A stretch of DNA of 20,593 nucleotides from Thermoanaerobaculia bacterium (GCA_030150965.1 JASLEW010000082.1:1-20593); one strand, 5' to 3'. Positions 7,138 through 15,280 are shown, counted from the stretch's first letter. Notes: a model not told the origin generated them from the letters alone. A program made the numbers and translations.

Positions 7138-8237
7138 TAGAAGATCGACAGCTTGGGCCGGGCCGCGCTGTGCCGCGACACGTTCTCGACCACCGCCAGG
7201 GCGACCTGGCGGAACGCCTCGGCGTGCGGCCCCTGCGGCTCGGCGACGACGATCGGCGTGCCGCTGTCGCCGCCGAGGACGATCTTGGGATCGAGCGGGA
7301 TGGCGCCGAGGAAGGCGGTGCCCAGCACGGCGGCGGTCCTCTCGCCACCGCCCTTCTTGAAGATGTCGGTGACCTCGCCGCAGTGCGGGCAGACGAACGA
7401 CGACATGTTCTCGATGATGCCGATCACCGGCACGTTGACCTTCTTGAACATGGCGAGCCCCTTGCGGGCATCGATCAGGGCCACGTCCTGCGGCGTGGTG
7501 ACGATCACCGCCCCGGCCAGCGGCACCTTCTGGGTGACGGTCAGCTGGGCGTCGCCGGTGCCCGGCGGCAGGTCGAGGATGAGGTAGTCGAGCGTCCCCC
7601 ACTCCACGTCGCCGAGCATCTGCTCGATGGCGCGCATCACCATCGGCCCGCGCCAGATCACCGGCGTGTCCATCTCCAGGATGAAGCCGAGCGACATGAC
7701 GCGGATGCCGTACTTCTGGAACGGCAGGATGCGGTTGCCGTTCAGCCGCGGCTTCTCCTGGATGCCGAACATGGTGGGCACCGAGGGGCCATAGATGTCG
7801 GCGTCGAGCAGCCCGACCTGATAGCCGAGCTGTCCCAGGCGCACGGCCAGGTTCGCCGCCACCGTCGATTTGCCCACGCCCCCCTTGCCGCTCGCCACCG
7901 CCACCAGGTGGCTCACCCCCGGAACCAGGCTGGCGTCCTGGGCGATCGCCTTCTGCGCCGCCTCGTCGCGCCCCGGCGGGCCGGCGGGCCGCTGCACCTG
8001 GAGCGCGACCGCCACCGCGCCGATCCCCGGCAGGGCCCCCACCACCCGCTCCACCTCGTCCCGCACCTTCTCCGCGGCGCCCGGATTGTGCGTGGACAGC
8101 TGCAGGCCGACCTCGACGTGGTCGCCGGCCACGCTCACGTGATGCACGAAGCCGAAGGAGACGATGTCCCGGCTCATCCCCGGGAACCGGACCCCCTTCA
8201 GCGCCTCCCAGACCCTGCCTTCAAGATCGCTCGCCAT
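7137..8237 (-). CDS. mrp: Mrp/ApbC-type iron-sulfur cluster carrier ATPase
   Basis: A 366-residue P-loop protein of the Mrp/Nbp35 group, which carry iron-sulfur clusters to target enzymes in the cytoplasm. Residues about 5-85 form the N-terminal MIP18/DUF59-type domain. Residues 117-125 (GKGGVGKST) are the deviant Walker A motif, followed by LLDADIYGPSVPTMFG, the LPPGTGDAQLT switch region, TPQDVALIDARKG, and a CPHC motif near residue 283 that binds the bridging cluster. All hallmarks are present, so the protein looks functional. The ATG at 8237 has GGGAGG 12 bases upstream. The gene is followed by, and coupled to, the LpxH-like gene. A perfect hairpin (8303-8325) lies in its leader. Confidence 0.95.
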   Translation of the reverse strand: MASDLEGRVWEALKGVRFPGMSRDIVSFGFVHHVSVAGDHVEVGLQLSTHNPGAAEKVRDEVERVVGALPGIGAVAVALQVQRPAGPPGRDEAAQKAIAQDASLVPGVSHLVAVASGKGGVGKSTVAANLAVRLGQLGYQVGLLDADIYGPSVPTMFGIQEKPRLNGNRILPFQKYGIRVMSLGFILEMDTPVIWRGPMVMRAIEQMLGDVEWGTLDYLILDLPPGTGDAQLTVTQKVPLAGAVIVTTPQDVALIDARKGLAMFKKVNVPVIGIIENMSSFVCPHCGEVTDIFKKGGGERTAAVLGTAFLGAIPLDPKIVLGGDSGTPIVVAEPQGPHAEAFRQVALAVVENVSRHSAARPKLSIF

Positions 8238-8576
8238 GCCGTAGCCCAGCCTCCCCGGTCAGCAACCCTCGTTCCCAAGGCGCCAAGCCTACCACCCCGC
8301 CTCGAGCGAGATGCCTTCTCGCTCGGTTGACGCGCCGGCCCGATCTCCTGGGGTCCTATTTTCTGCAACGGCCATCCAGCAGAGGCATCCCACCAAGCCA
8401 CTTGCAGTGCGAGGCGGCCCCACGCCGGCCTCGCCCCGGGCGAGCGTTGGTCCGAGGACGGCGACTCACGGCGAGGCAACGCCGCCGGCGGTCCGCACCA
8501 TGCCCAACGAGTCCGTGCCGGAACCGCCCGCAGGAGCCAACCTCGACCCGAGGGCGAGGCCGAGCGGGCAACCCGC
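8238..8576 (-). other. Intergenic region between plsC and mrp
   Basis: These 339 bases have no convincing gene; a 93-codon minus-strand frame at 8198-8479 overlaps the mrp start, is Arg/Gly-rich and lacks a recognisable domain. The region holds two perfect hairpins (8303-8325 and 8562-8578). I could not identify a clear promoter for mrp. Confidence 0.5.
8303..8325 (-). repeat. Perfect 9-bp hairpin in the mrp leader
   Basis: CGAGCGAGA (8303-8311) and TCTCGCTCG (8317-8325) pair fully around a 5-base loop, 66 bases upstream of the mrp ATG. There is no T-run on either side. It could act in the mrp leader, as an operator, or as a 3' end for the plsC transcript. Confidence 0.45.
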
Positions 8577-8578
8577 TC
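8562..8578 (-). terminator. Hairpin overlapping the plsC stop codon
   Basis: GAGCGGG (8562-8568) and CCCGCTC (8572-8578) form a 7-bp stem with a 3-base loop. It begins within the plsC stop codon and is followed on the minus strand by further GC-rich pairing at 8541-8559. No T-run follows, so this is a terminator-like call only. Confidence 0.35.
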
Positions 8579-9353
8579 ACTCCTCCGCCACCTCCCCCAC
8601 CCCCAGCCCCGCCAGCTCGGCCAGCTGCCGCCGCACCTCGGCGATCAGCTCCTGCTTGCGCCGGATGCCGTACCGCGTGACGTCGATCGGGGCGCCGAAC
8701 CGCACCTCGACCACCCCCGGCTGGATCGAGTAACGGCCGCGCGGCTGCACCGCCCGCGTGCCGCGGATCCCCACCGGCACCACCGGCAGCCCGGTGCGCA
8801 GCGCCAGCAGGAACCCGCCGCGCTTGAACGGCAGCAGCGTCTCCCCGGTCGACCGCGTCCCCTCCGGGAAGAGCAGGATCGAGCCGCCGGCGCGCAGCCC
8901 CACCTCGGCGGCGGCCAGGGACTGCCGCGCCGCCGCACGGTCGTCGCGGTCGACCGAGACGAAACCCGCCGCGCGGAGCGCCCAGCCGAACACCGGGATG
9001 CGGAACAGGCTCTGCTTGGCGACGAAGCGGAAGCGCCCGGGCACCGCCCGCAGCAGCGCAGGAATGTCGAACAGGCTCTGGTGGTTGGCCAGGTAGACGC
9101 AGCTTGCCGCCGGGTCCGGCCCGGCGCCGCGCCGGGTCACGAGCCGCACGCCGCTCGCGGCCAGCAGCCCGGCCGCCCACAGGCGGGTGACCGCGAACGC
9201 CCAACGGCGGCGCGGCGGCAGCCAGGCCACGATCATGGTGAGCAGGCCCAGCACCAGGCTGCCGGTGACCAGGAAGAGGTTCCCGGTCAAGGTGGCAAGC
9301 GCCTTGCTAAACAGGAGCGCGGGACCGCGGGCCCCGGCGGGGGATGCGCTCAA
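8577..9353 (-). CDS. plsC: 1-acyl-sn-glycerol-3-phosphate acyltransferase
   Basis: A 258-residue member of the LPLAT/PlsC family, which adds the second acyl chain to lysophosphatidic acid to give phosphatidic acid at the inner membrane. Motifs are NHQSLFD (catalytic His and Asp, H-x4-D), a middle AKQSLFRIPVFGW block, FPEGTRS, and VPVGIRGT. Two hydrophobic N-terminal segments (around LFLVTGSLVLGLLTMIVAW and a following WAAGLLAASG stretch) should anchor it. I prefer the TTG at 9353 because AGGAGGAG (9364-9371) lies 10 bases upstream; a GTG at 9416 would add 21 residues rich in Arg and Cys. It is divergent from the mla operon and precedes mrp by 339 bases. Confidence 0.92.
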   Translation of the reverse strand: MSASPAGARGPALLFSKALATLTGNLFLVTGSLVLGLLTMIVAWLPPRRRWAFAVTRLWAAGLLAASGVRLVTRRGAGPDPAASCVYLANHQSLFDIPALLRAVPGRFRFVAKQSLFRIPVFGWALRAAGFVSVDRDDRAAARQSLAAAEVGLRAGGSILLFPEGTRSTGETLLPFKRGGFLLALRTGLPVVPVGIRGTRAVQPRGRYSIQPGVVEVRFGAPIDVTRYGIRRKQELIAEVRRQLAELAGLGVGEVAEE

Positions 9354-9363
9354 GCCGATCGCT

Positions 9364-9371
9364 CTCCTCCT
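9364..9371 (-). promoter_or_regulatory. Ribosome binding site deciding the TTG start of plsC
   Basis: AGGAGGAG on the minus strand ends 10 bases before the TTG at 9353. It is the strongest Shine-Dalgarno match near this gene and sits inside the longer GTG-started frame, so it argues for the shorter product. Confidence 0.6.
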
Positions 9372-9486
9372 GATCCGTGCAGCAACGGAACAGCGGCAGA
9401 GTTTGTCACGACTCACGATGCAACGCGGGCCGTCCGCGTGGGCTGCCGTGGTCCTGGCCGCTCGCCGCCGCCGGCCGGCGGCCTGT

Positions 9487-9492
9487 TAGACT
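9487..9492 (+). promoter_or_regulatory. Possible -10 element of the mla/nucleotide-sugar operon
   Basis: TAGACT preceded by TGT sits 20 bases before the GTG at 9513. A 16-bp GC palindrome (9467-9482) covers the spacer/-35 zone, where a repressor could bind. There is no good -35 box. Weak evidence. Confidence 0.25.
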
Positions 9493-9512
9493 GTGCGCGC
9501 AACGCTCATCTC

Positions 9513-10019
9513 GTGATCGATCCCAGCCGGCGACCATTCCCCGGGCGAGCCACCGCGCCAACTCCCTGGAGACCCGCTACGGACTCCCTTTCTCCACCCC
9601 GCAGCCGCCAGCCCGGCGGCGCCGCCGCGTCCCCCCGCTTCCCGGCGCTGCTGCGCCGCGGCCTCGCCGCCGGAGCGCTCTACGATGCGGCCTTCGCCGT
9701 CCTGATGCTGGCCGCGCCGCGGGTGCCGGCCCGCCTGCTCGCCCTGCCGCTGCCGCCGCTGCCCGCCGGAGCGTTCTACCTGTGGGTGATGGCGGTGCTG
9801 CTGCTGATGCTCGCCGCGCTCTATCTGGTGGCCGCCCGCGAGCCCGCCCGCCATCCGGCCATCGTCGCGGTGGCGGCGGCCGGGCGCATCGCCGGGGGGA
9901 TCGCGCTCCTCGCCGCGGCCTGGCGCGGCCCGGACCTCGCCGGCCTCTATCCGCTGGCCGCCGCCGACCTCGCCTTCGGCATCGCGCACGCCGCCGCCTG
10001 GGGACCGCGACGCCGATGA
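9513..10019 (+). CDS. Four-helix membrane protein heading the mla operon
   Basis: About 168 residues. The first 45 or so are Pro/Arg/Ser-rich and may be partly non-coding, because the GTG at 9513 has no ribosome site and no better start is visible. From about residue 50 there are four hydrophobic segments: ALYDAAFAVLMLAAPRV, YLWVMAVLLLMLAALYLVA, VAVAAAGRIAGGIALLAAA, and LYPLAAADLAFGIAHAAAW. I recognise no family. Its stop codon overlaps the mlaE ATG (ATGA), so it is translated with the transporter and may be an accessory inner-membrane subunit or simply a co-expressed envelope protein. The hydrophobic core is well supported; the exact N-terminus is not. Confidence 0.65.
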   Translation: MIDPSRRPFPGRATAPTPWRPATDSLSPPRSRQPGGAAASPRFPALLRRGLAAGALYDAAFAVLMLAAPRVPARLLALPLPPLPAGAFYLWVMAVLLLMLAALYLVAAREPARHPAIVAVAAAGRIAGGIALLAAAWRGPDLAGLYPLAAADLAFGIAHAAAWGPRRR

Positions 10020-10771
10020 GGGGGCGCGACATCGTCCTGCGCACCGGCGGGCTGGCGGTCCTCACCGGCCAGGCGTTCAGCGCCATGACCGCGCGGCCGC
10101 TCGAGATCGGCCAGTGGCTGGCGCAGATGGAGCAGCTCGGCGTGCGCTCGCTGGGCGTCGCCGGCATCGCCACCACTTTCACCGGCATGGTGCTCGCGCT
10201 GCAGACCGCGTACAGCCTGCCGGAGCTGGGGGTCAAGTACTACATCGGCTCGGTGGTCGCCAAGTCGCTGGTGCGCGAGCTCGGGCCGGTGCTCACCGCG
10301 CTGATCGTCGGCGGCCGCATCGGCGCCGGCATGACCGCCGAGATCGGCACCATGACGGTGACCGAGCAGATCGACGCCATGCGCGCCATGGCGATCGATC
10401 CGGTGAAGAAGCTGGTGGCGCCGAAGCTCGCCGCCGTGCTGGTGATGCTGCCGGCGCTGACGGTGATCGGCGCCGGCCTGGGCATCCTGGGGGGCATGCT
10501 GGTGGCGGTCTTTCAGCTGCAGCTGCCGGCGTCCACCTACCTCAACAACATCGCCGAGAACCTGTCCCTCGCCGACATCGTGAGCGGCGTCGGCAAATCC
10601 TTCTTCTTCGCCTACTTCATCGCCATCATCGGCTGCTACAACGGGCTGCACACCCGGGGCGGCGCCGACGGCGTCGGCCGCGCCACCACCGACACCGTGG
10701 TCACCGTGGCGATCACCATCATGGTCTCCGACTACTTCCTGACGAGGCTCTTCATCCTTGCCGTCAGCTGA
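10016..10771 (+). CDS. mlaE: MlaE-type ABC transporter permease
   Basis: A 251-residue permease of the MlaE/YrbE family, the membrane part of the MCE lipid transport system that moves phospholipids between inner and outer membrane. The family pattern is clear: an amphipathic N-terminus, then TGMVLALQTAYSLPELG, RELGPVLTALIVGGRIGAGM, AEIGTMTVTEQIDAMRAM (coupling helix region), DPVKKLVAPKLAAV, and a KSFFFAYFIAIIGCYNGL segment near the end. Length is normal. The ATG at 10016 overlaps the stop of the upstream membrane gene, and the 3' end overlaps the mlaF start. Confidence 0.95.
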   Translation: MRGRDIVLRTGGLAVLTGQAFSAMTARPLEIGQWLAQMEQLGVRSLGVAGIATTFTGMVLALQTAYSLPELGVKYYIGSVVAKSLVRELGPVLTALIVGGRIGAGMTAEIGTMTVTEQIDAMRAMAIDPVKKLVAPKLAAVLVMLPALTVIGAGLGILGGMLVAVFQLQLPASTYLNNIAENLSLADIVSGVGKSFFFAYFIAIIGCYNGLHTRGGADGVGRATTDTVVTVAITIMVSDYFLTRLFILAVS

Positions 10772-11561
10772 GCCCGCCGCCGCGCCGGCCGCGCCGCTCT
10801 TCGTCGTCCGCGGCCTGACCAAGACCTTCGCCGGGCGGCGCGTCCTGGACGGCCTCGATTTCGACATCCTGACCGGCGAATGCTTCGTCATCCTCGGCCG
10901 CTCGGGCAGCGGCAAGAGCGTCACCCTGCGCCAGCTCAACGGCCTCGACCGGCCGGACGCCGGCAGCGTCGTGTTCGACGGCGCCGAGGTCGCGGCGCTC
11001 GACGAGGCGCAGCTGTTCGCGCTGCGCCGCCGCATCGCCATGCTGTTCCAGGGCGGCGCGCTGTTCGACTCGCTGACGGTCTACGACAACATCGCGTTTC
11101 CGCTGCGCGAGCACACCCGCCTGGGCGAGGACGAGATCGCCGCCAAAGTGGAGGAGAAGCTCGGCCTGGTGCGCCTGCCCGGGATCGGCGCCAAGATGCC
11201 CGCCGACCTCTCCGGCGGCATGCGCAAGCGCGCCGCCCTCGCCCGCTCGCTGGTCATGGAGCCGGAGGTGCTGCTCTACGACGAGCCGACGACCGGCCTC
11301 GACCCGATGACCTCGGCCTCGATCGGCCGCCTCATCTACGACATCCACCGCCGCCTCGGAGTCACTCAGGTGGTGATCACGCACGACCTGGCGCTCGCCC
11401 GCCGGGTCGGCGACCGCCTGGCCTATCTCTCCGGCGGCCACTTCCGCTTCCTCGGCGATTGGGCCGCGGCCGACCGCTGCCCCGACCGCGAGATCACCGC
11501 CTTCCTGGCCGGCAGGGAATGGGACGAGGAGGACGACCATGGCCCAGAACCACGAGCGTGA
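10758..11561 (+). CDS. mlaF: MlaF-type ABC transporter ATPase
   Basis: A 267-residue ATP-binding subunit that powers the MlaE permease from the cytoplasmic side. Walker A GRSGSGKSV is at 47-55, the Q-loop region LFQGGALFDSLTVYDN follows, then the signature LSGGMRKR, Walker B LLYDEPTTGLDP, and the H-loop ITHD. The LFQGGALFDSLTV block is characteristic of MlaF rather than of general importers. The start is a TTG at 10758 that overlaps the end of mlaE by 14 bases; no ATG or GTG is available before the conserved domain. The C-terminus is acidic (GREWDEEDDHG) and overlaps mlaD by 23 bases. Confidence 0.94.
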   Translation: MPSAEPAAAPAAPLFVVRGLTKTFAGRRVLDGLDFDILTGECFVILGRSGSGKSVTLRQLNGLDRPDAGSVVFDGAEVAALDEAQLFALRRRIAMLFQGGALFDSLTVYDNIAFPLREHTRLGEDEIAAKVEEKLGLVRLPGIGAKMPADLSGGMRKRAALARSLVMEPEVLLYDEPTTGLDPMTSASIGRLIYDIHRRLGVTQVVITHDLALARRVGDRLAYLSGGHFRFLGDWAAADRCPDREITAFLAGREWDEEDDHGPEPRA

Positions 11562-12822
11562 GCTGAGGGTCGGCCTCACCGTCCTGGCCGCGCTGCTGGT
11601 GCTTGCCGGCGCGCTGCTGGTGATCGGCGGCCGCAACAACATCTTCGTGCGCAAGAACACCTACACCATCCGCTTCGCCAGCGCCGCCGGCCTGGCCTCG
11701 GGCAGCGCGGTGACGCTCGACGGCGTCAATGTCGGCAGCGTCGAGCGGGTCATCCTGCCGAGCGATCCGCGGCGGACCGAGATCGACGTGCGCATCGCCG
11801 TCGTCCGCCGCTACGCCGAGCGCCTGCGCTCGGCCCAGCCGCCGTCGCCCAGCGCCGCCCAGGCCACCAAGGCACACATGCAGAGCCTGGGGCTGCTGGG
11901 CGACAAGTACATCGAGCTCAACTCGGGGAGCGTGCGGTATCCGGAGATCCCCGACGAGGGTGAGATCGCCTCCGCCACGCCGACCAACCTCGAGCACCTG
12001 GTGTCGTCGGGCGAGGACGTGATGGACAACGTCGCCCAGATCTCGCACTCGCTGCTCAACATCCTGAACCGCATGGACCGCGGCGAGGGCCTGCTGGGCG
12101 AGCTGACCACCGAGTCGGCGACCGGCCGCCAGCTCCGCCAGTCGGCGCTCGCCACCATGCAGAGCATGGAGCGGGTCGCCGACGAGATGGAGCACGGCCA
12201 CGGCGTGCTGCCGCAGCTGATCAACGACCCGCGGCTCGCCAACCGGCTGACCACCGCCGTCGAGCGCCTGGATGCGGTGCTGGCGAGCGCCCAGACCGGC
12301 TCCGGCCCGCTGCCCGCGCTGCTCAACGACCCGGCCGAGCGCGGCCAGGTGCGGGAGGCGCTGGCCAACCTCGACGCCGCGAGCCGCGACCTGTCGCGGC
12401 TCGCCAACCGCCTGGCCAACGGCCAGGGGCTGGTGCCCAAGCTGATGGAGGACCGCGCCTACAGCAGCGAGGTCAGCGGCCATCTGAGCCGTGCCGCCGC
12501 CCAGCTCGACACCGTCTCCAACCGGCTGGCCGAGGGCAACGGCACCGCCGCCCGGCTGCTCAACGACCCCGCGATCTACGACGCGATCAACGATATTATC
12601 GTCGGGGTGAACAGGTCCTGGATGCTGCGCTGGCTCATCCAGAACCGCCAGAAGGCGGGGATCAAGCAGCGCTACCAGGATGCCACCGGCGCCCAGCCTG
12701 CCGCTCCGCCCGCCCGGCCCGCCACACCCGCCCCCCTCGCCCCCTCTGCTCCCCCGATACCGCAGGCGGCGCCGGCCCCGGCGCCGCTGCTCCCCCCACC
12801 CTTCCAATCACCGCAGGAATGA
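11539..12822 (+). CDS. mlaD: MCE-domain substrate-binding protein with repeat region and Pro/Ala tail
   Basis: A 427-residue periplasmic lipid-binding subunit. Residues about 11-30 are a single membrane anchor, and about 38-140 are the MCE domain (SGSAVTLDGVNVGSVERV, then LGLLGDKYIELNSG). This is far longer than the roughly 180-residue E. coli MlaD. After the MCE domain come five repeats with consensus GxGxLxxLLNDP, starting near residues 182, 220, 254, 295 and 334, set in a helical segment. Residues about 380-427 are almost only Pro and Ala. The long helical part may form a needle or tunnel reaching across the periplasm, as in other long MCE proteins; that is inference. GAGGAGG lies just before the ATG. 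No mlaC or mlaB lies in the window. Confidence 0.93.
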   Translation: MAQNHERELRVGLTVLAALLVLAGALLVIGGRNNIFVRKNTYTIRFASAAGLASGSAVTLDGVNVGSVERVILPSDPRRTEIDVRIAVVRRYAERLRSAQPPSPSAAQATKAHMQSLGLLGDKYIELNSGSVRYPEIPDEGEIASATPTNLEHLVSSGEDVMDNVAQISHSLLNILNRMDRGEGLLGELTTESATGRQLRQSALATMQSMERVADEMEHGHGVLPQLINDPRLANRLTTAVERLDAVLASAQTGSGPLPALLNDPAERGQVREALANLDAASRDLSRLANRLANGQGLVPKLMEDRAYSSEVSGHLSRAAAQLDTVSNRLAEGNGTAARLLNDPAIYDAINDIIVGVNRSWMLRWLIQNRQKAGIKQRYQDATGAQPAAPPARPATPAPLAPSAPPIPQAAPAPAPLLPPPFQSPQE

Positions 12823-12827
12823 CACCG

Positions 12828-13844
12828 ATGCCATCCCACATCCTGGTCACCGGCGGCGCCGGCTTCATCGGGTCGCATCTTTCGCGGCGCCTGCTGGCGC
12901 GCGGCGACCGGGTCACGGTGCTCGACGACTTCAACGACTTCTACCGGCCGGAGATCAAGCGCCGGAACATCGCCCGGCTGGCCGCGGGCCCCGGCGGCGA
13001 GCGCCTGAGCCTGCACGAGGGCGACATCCGCGACGCCGCCCTGATCGAGCGCCTGTTCGCCGGCGCCGGCTTCGACGCGGTGGTGCACCTGGCCGCCCGC
13101 GCCGGCGTGCGCCCCAGCCTGCGCGAGCCGGTGCTGTACGAGGAGGTCAACTGCATCGGCACCCTGCGGCTGCTCGAAGCCTGCCGCCGCCACGGGCCGC
13201 GCACCTTCCTGTTCGGCTCCTCGTCGTCGGTCTACGGCATCAATTCCAAGGTGCCCTTCGCCGAGGACGACGAGGTCAACCTGCCGATCAGCCCCTACGC
13301 CACCACCAAGCGCGCCGGCGAGCTGCTCTGCTACAACTACCACCATCTCTACGGGCTCCGCACCGCCTGCCTGCGCTTCTTCACCGTCTACGGCCCGGCG
13401 CAGCGGCCGGAGATGGCCATCCACAAGTTCACCGATCTGCTGGCGCGCGGCCGGACGGTGCCGCTCTTCGGCGACGGCGGCAGCCGCCGCGACTACACCT
13501 ATGTGGACGACATCGTCGACGGCCTGCTGGCGACGCTCGCGCTGGCGCCGGGATTCGAGATCCTCAACCTGGGCGGCGCCGACACCACCTCGCTCGCCGA
13601 GCTGGTGCGGCTGATCGCCGCCGAGCTTGCCGTCGAGCCACGCATCGAGTATCTTGCCGCCGAGCCTGGGGACGTGCCGATCACCTACGCCGACGTTTCC
13701 AAGGCCGCCCACCTGCTGGGCTACTCCCCCAAGGTCCCGATCCGGGAAGGCTTGCGGCGCTTCGTCCGCTGGTACCTCGAGCAGCACGCCGATCTCGGCA
13801 CACCGGCCGCGGTGCCGGCGCCATCGCTCACCGATCCGGCATGA
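12828..13844 (+). CDS. NAD-dependent epimerase, UDP-glucuronate 4-epimerase-like
   Basis: A 338-residue short-chain dehydrogenase of the extended type. GGAGFIG (9-15) binds NAD, SSSSVYG and YATTK (Tyr157, Lys161) are catalytic, and RRDYTYVDDIVDG is the substrate-side motif. DDFNDFYRPEIKRRNI and GDVPITYADVSKA point to UDP-glucuronate 4-epimerases, which make UDP-galacturonate. Other nucleotide-sugar epimerases remain possible. I chose the ATG at 12828 because AGGA lies 9 bases ahead; the ATG at 12819 directly abuts that site. The next genes make and use UDP-glucuronate, which supports the call. The C-terminal 15 residues (Ala/Pro-rich) are extra. Confidence 0.88.
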   Translation: MPSHILVTGGAGFIGSHLSRRLLARGDRVTVLDDFNDFYRPEIKRRNIARLAAGPGGERLSLHEGDIRDAALIERLFAGAGFDAVVHLAARAGVRPSLREPVLYEEVNCIGTLRLLEACRRHGPRTFLFGSSSSVYGINSKVPFAEDDEVNLPISPYATTKRAGELLCYNYHHLYGLRTACLRFFTVYGPAQRPEMAIHKFTDLLARGRTVPLFGDGGSRRDYTYVDDIVDGLLATLALAPGFEILNLGGADTTSLAELVRLIAAELAVEPRIEYLAAEPGDVPITYADVSKAAHLLGYSPKVPIREGLRRFVRWYLEQHADLGTPAAVPAPSLTDPA

Positions 13845-13876
13845 CGGCGGATCGATCTCACTGAGAGCTGCGAGCT

Positions 13877-15280
13877 ATGAACATCTGCGTCGTGGGAAGC
13901 GGTTACGTGGGACTGGTCACCGGCGCCTGCCTGGCCGATTTCGGCATGCACGTGGTCGGCGTCGACAAGGACGCCGCCAAGGTCGCGGCCCTGTCGCAGG
14001 GGCGGGTGCCGATCTTCGAGCCGGGGCTCGACACCCTGGTGCAGAAGAACATGGCCGAGGGCCGGCTGCGCTTCTCGACCGACCTGCCGCCGGCGATCGA
14101 GGAGGCGAGCGTCATCTTCATCGCCGTCGGCACGCCGCCCAAGAGCGACGGCTCGGCCGACCTCACCTTCATCCGCGAGGTCGCCGCCTCGATCGCCGAC
14201 CATCTCAACGGCTACAAGGTGATCGTCACCAAGAGCACGGTGCCCATCGGCACCGGCAAGATGATCGAGACCCTGCTGCAGAGCGGCGCCGGCGGCCGGC
14301 ATCCGTTCGCCGTGGTGTCCAATCCCGAGTTCCTGCGCGAGGGCTCGGCGATCGAGGACTTCATGCATCCCGACCGCGTGGTCATCGGCTCGCGCGATCC
14401 GCGGGCGATCGAGCTGATGCAGGACGTCTACTCGCCGCTGGCCGCCGCCGACGTGCCGTTCGTCATCACCAACGTCGAGAGCGCCGAGCTGATCAAATAT
14501 GCCTCGAACGGCTTCCTCGCCACCAAGATCTCGTTCATCAACGAGGTGGCCGAGCTCTGCGAGGCGCTGGGCGCCGACGTCGAGGTGGTGGCGCGCGGCA
14601 TGGGGCTGGACAGCCGCATCGGCCCCAAGTTCCTGAGCCCGGGCCCCGGCTTCGGCGGCTCCTGCTTCCCCAAGGACACGCGGGCGGTGGCGCAGATCGC
14701 GCGCGACCAGGGCCTCGCCTTCCGCATCATCGAGGCGGTGCTGGAGGTCAACGAGTCGACCAAGGCGCGCATGGTGCGGAAGATCGAGCGCTCGCTCGGC
14801 GACATCGCCGGGCGCACCGTGGCGGTGCTCGGCCTGTCGTTCAAGCCCAACACCGACGACGTCCGCGAGTCGCCGGCGCTGCCCATCGTGCAGGGCCTGC
14901 TCGACGCCGGCGCGGCGGTGCGCGCCTTCGACCCCGAGGCGATGCCGCCCTGCCAGCCGCTCTTCCCGGCCGTCACCTTCTGCGACAACGCCTATGAGGC
15001 GGCCGCCGGCGCCGACGCGTTGGTCATCCTCACCGAGTGGAACCAGTTCCGCAAGCTGGAGCTGGACCGGCTGCACGCGCTGCTGCGCCGCCCGCTGGTG
15101 GTCGATCTGCGCAATCTCTACGAGCCTGAGAAGATGGCCGCGGCCGGCTTCGAGTACGTGTCGATCGGCCGCGACGACGCCCGCCCGCCGGGCTTGCCCG
15201 ATGCCGGCGGTGCGCCCGGCCGGGCGGCGGACGGCGCCGGCGCCGCCGTCCACCGCCCGCCGCTGGAGATCCGCGCTTGA
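13877..15280 (+). CDS. ugd: UDP-glucose 6-dehydrogenase
   Basis: A 467-residue NAD-dependent enzyme that oxidises UDP-glucose twice to UDP-glucuronate in the cytoplasm. GSGYVG (7-12) starts the NAD fold; FEPGLD, VGTPPKSDGSADL, TKSTVPIGTG, SNPEFLREGSAI and KYASNGFLATKISFINE are family blocks; Cys263 in GFGGSCFPKD is the catalytic thiol; LSFKPNTDDVRESP is the C-terminal domain signature. The last 30 or so residues are a Gly/Ala/Pro-rich tail without family counterpart that I recall. It sits between genes that use its product: an epimerase before and a decarboxylase after. The stop overlaps the TTG start of the next gene (TTGA). A 32-base gap separates it from the epimerase gene, the longest gap in this operon. 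Confidence 0.96.
   Translation: MNICVVGSGYVGLVTGACLADFGMHVVGVDKDAAKVAALSQGRVPIFEPGLDTLVQKNMAEGRLRFSTDLPPAIEEASVIFIAVGTPPKSDGSADLTFIREVAASIADHLNGYKVIVTKSTVPIGTGKMIETLLQSGAGGRHPFAVVSNPEFLREGSAIEDFMHPDRVVIGSRDPRAIELMQDVYSPLAAADVPFVITNVESAELIKYASNGFLATKISFINEVAELCEALGADVEVVARGMGLDSRIGPKFLSPGPGFGGSCFPKDTRAVAQIARDQGLAFRIIEAVLEVNESTKARMVRKIERSLGDIAGRTVAVLGLSFKPNTDDVRESPALPIVQGLLDAGAAVRAFDPEAMPPCQPLFPAVTFCDNAYEAAAGADALVILTEWNQFRKLELDRLHALLRRPLVVDLRNLYEPEKMAAAGFEYVSIGRDDARPPGLPDAGGAPGRAADGAGAAVHRPPLEIRA

Noticed and set aside
8198..8479. 93-codon minus-strand frame in the plsC-mrp gap
   Set aside because: It overlaps the mrp start in another frame, has no ribosome site and no recognisable domain, and is Arg/Gly-rich.
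9947..11041. 364-codon minus-strand frame opposite mlaE/mlaF
   Set aside because: Rich in His, Gly, Asp and Arg, with no motif; it overlaps two clear transporter genes.
11494..12807. 437-codon minus-strand frame opposite mlaD
   Set aside because: Gly/His/Val/Gln-rich mirror of mlaD codons. mlaD has a full MCE domain, a ribosome site and coupled neighbours.
13721..15253. 510-codon minus-strand frame opposite ugd
   Set aside because: Mirror frame of a complete UDP-glucose dehydrogenase; no domain and low-complexity composition.
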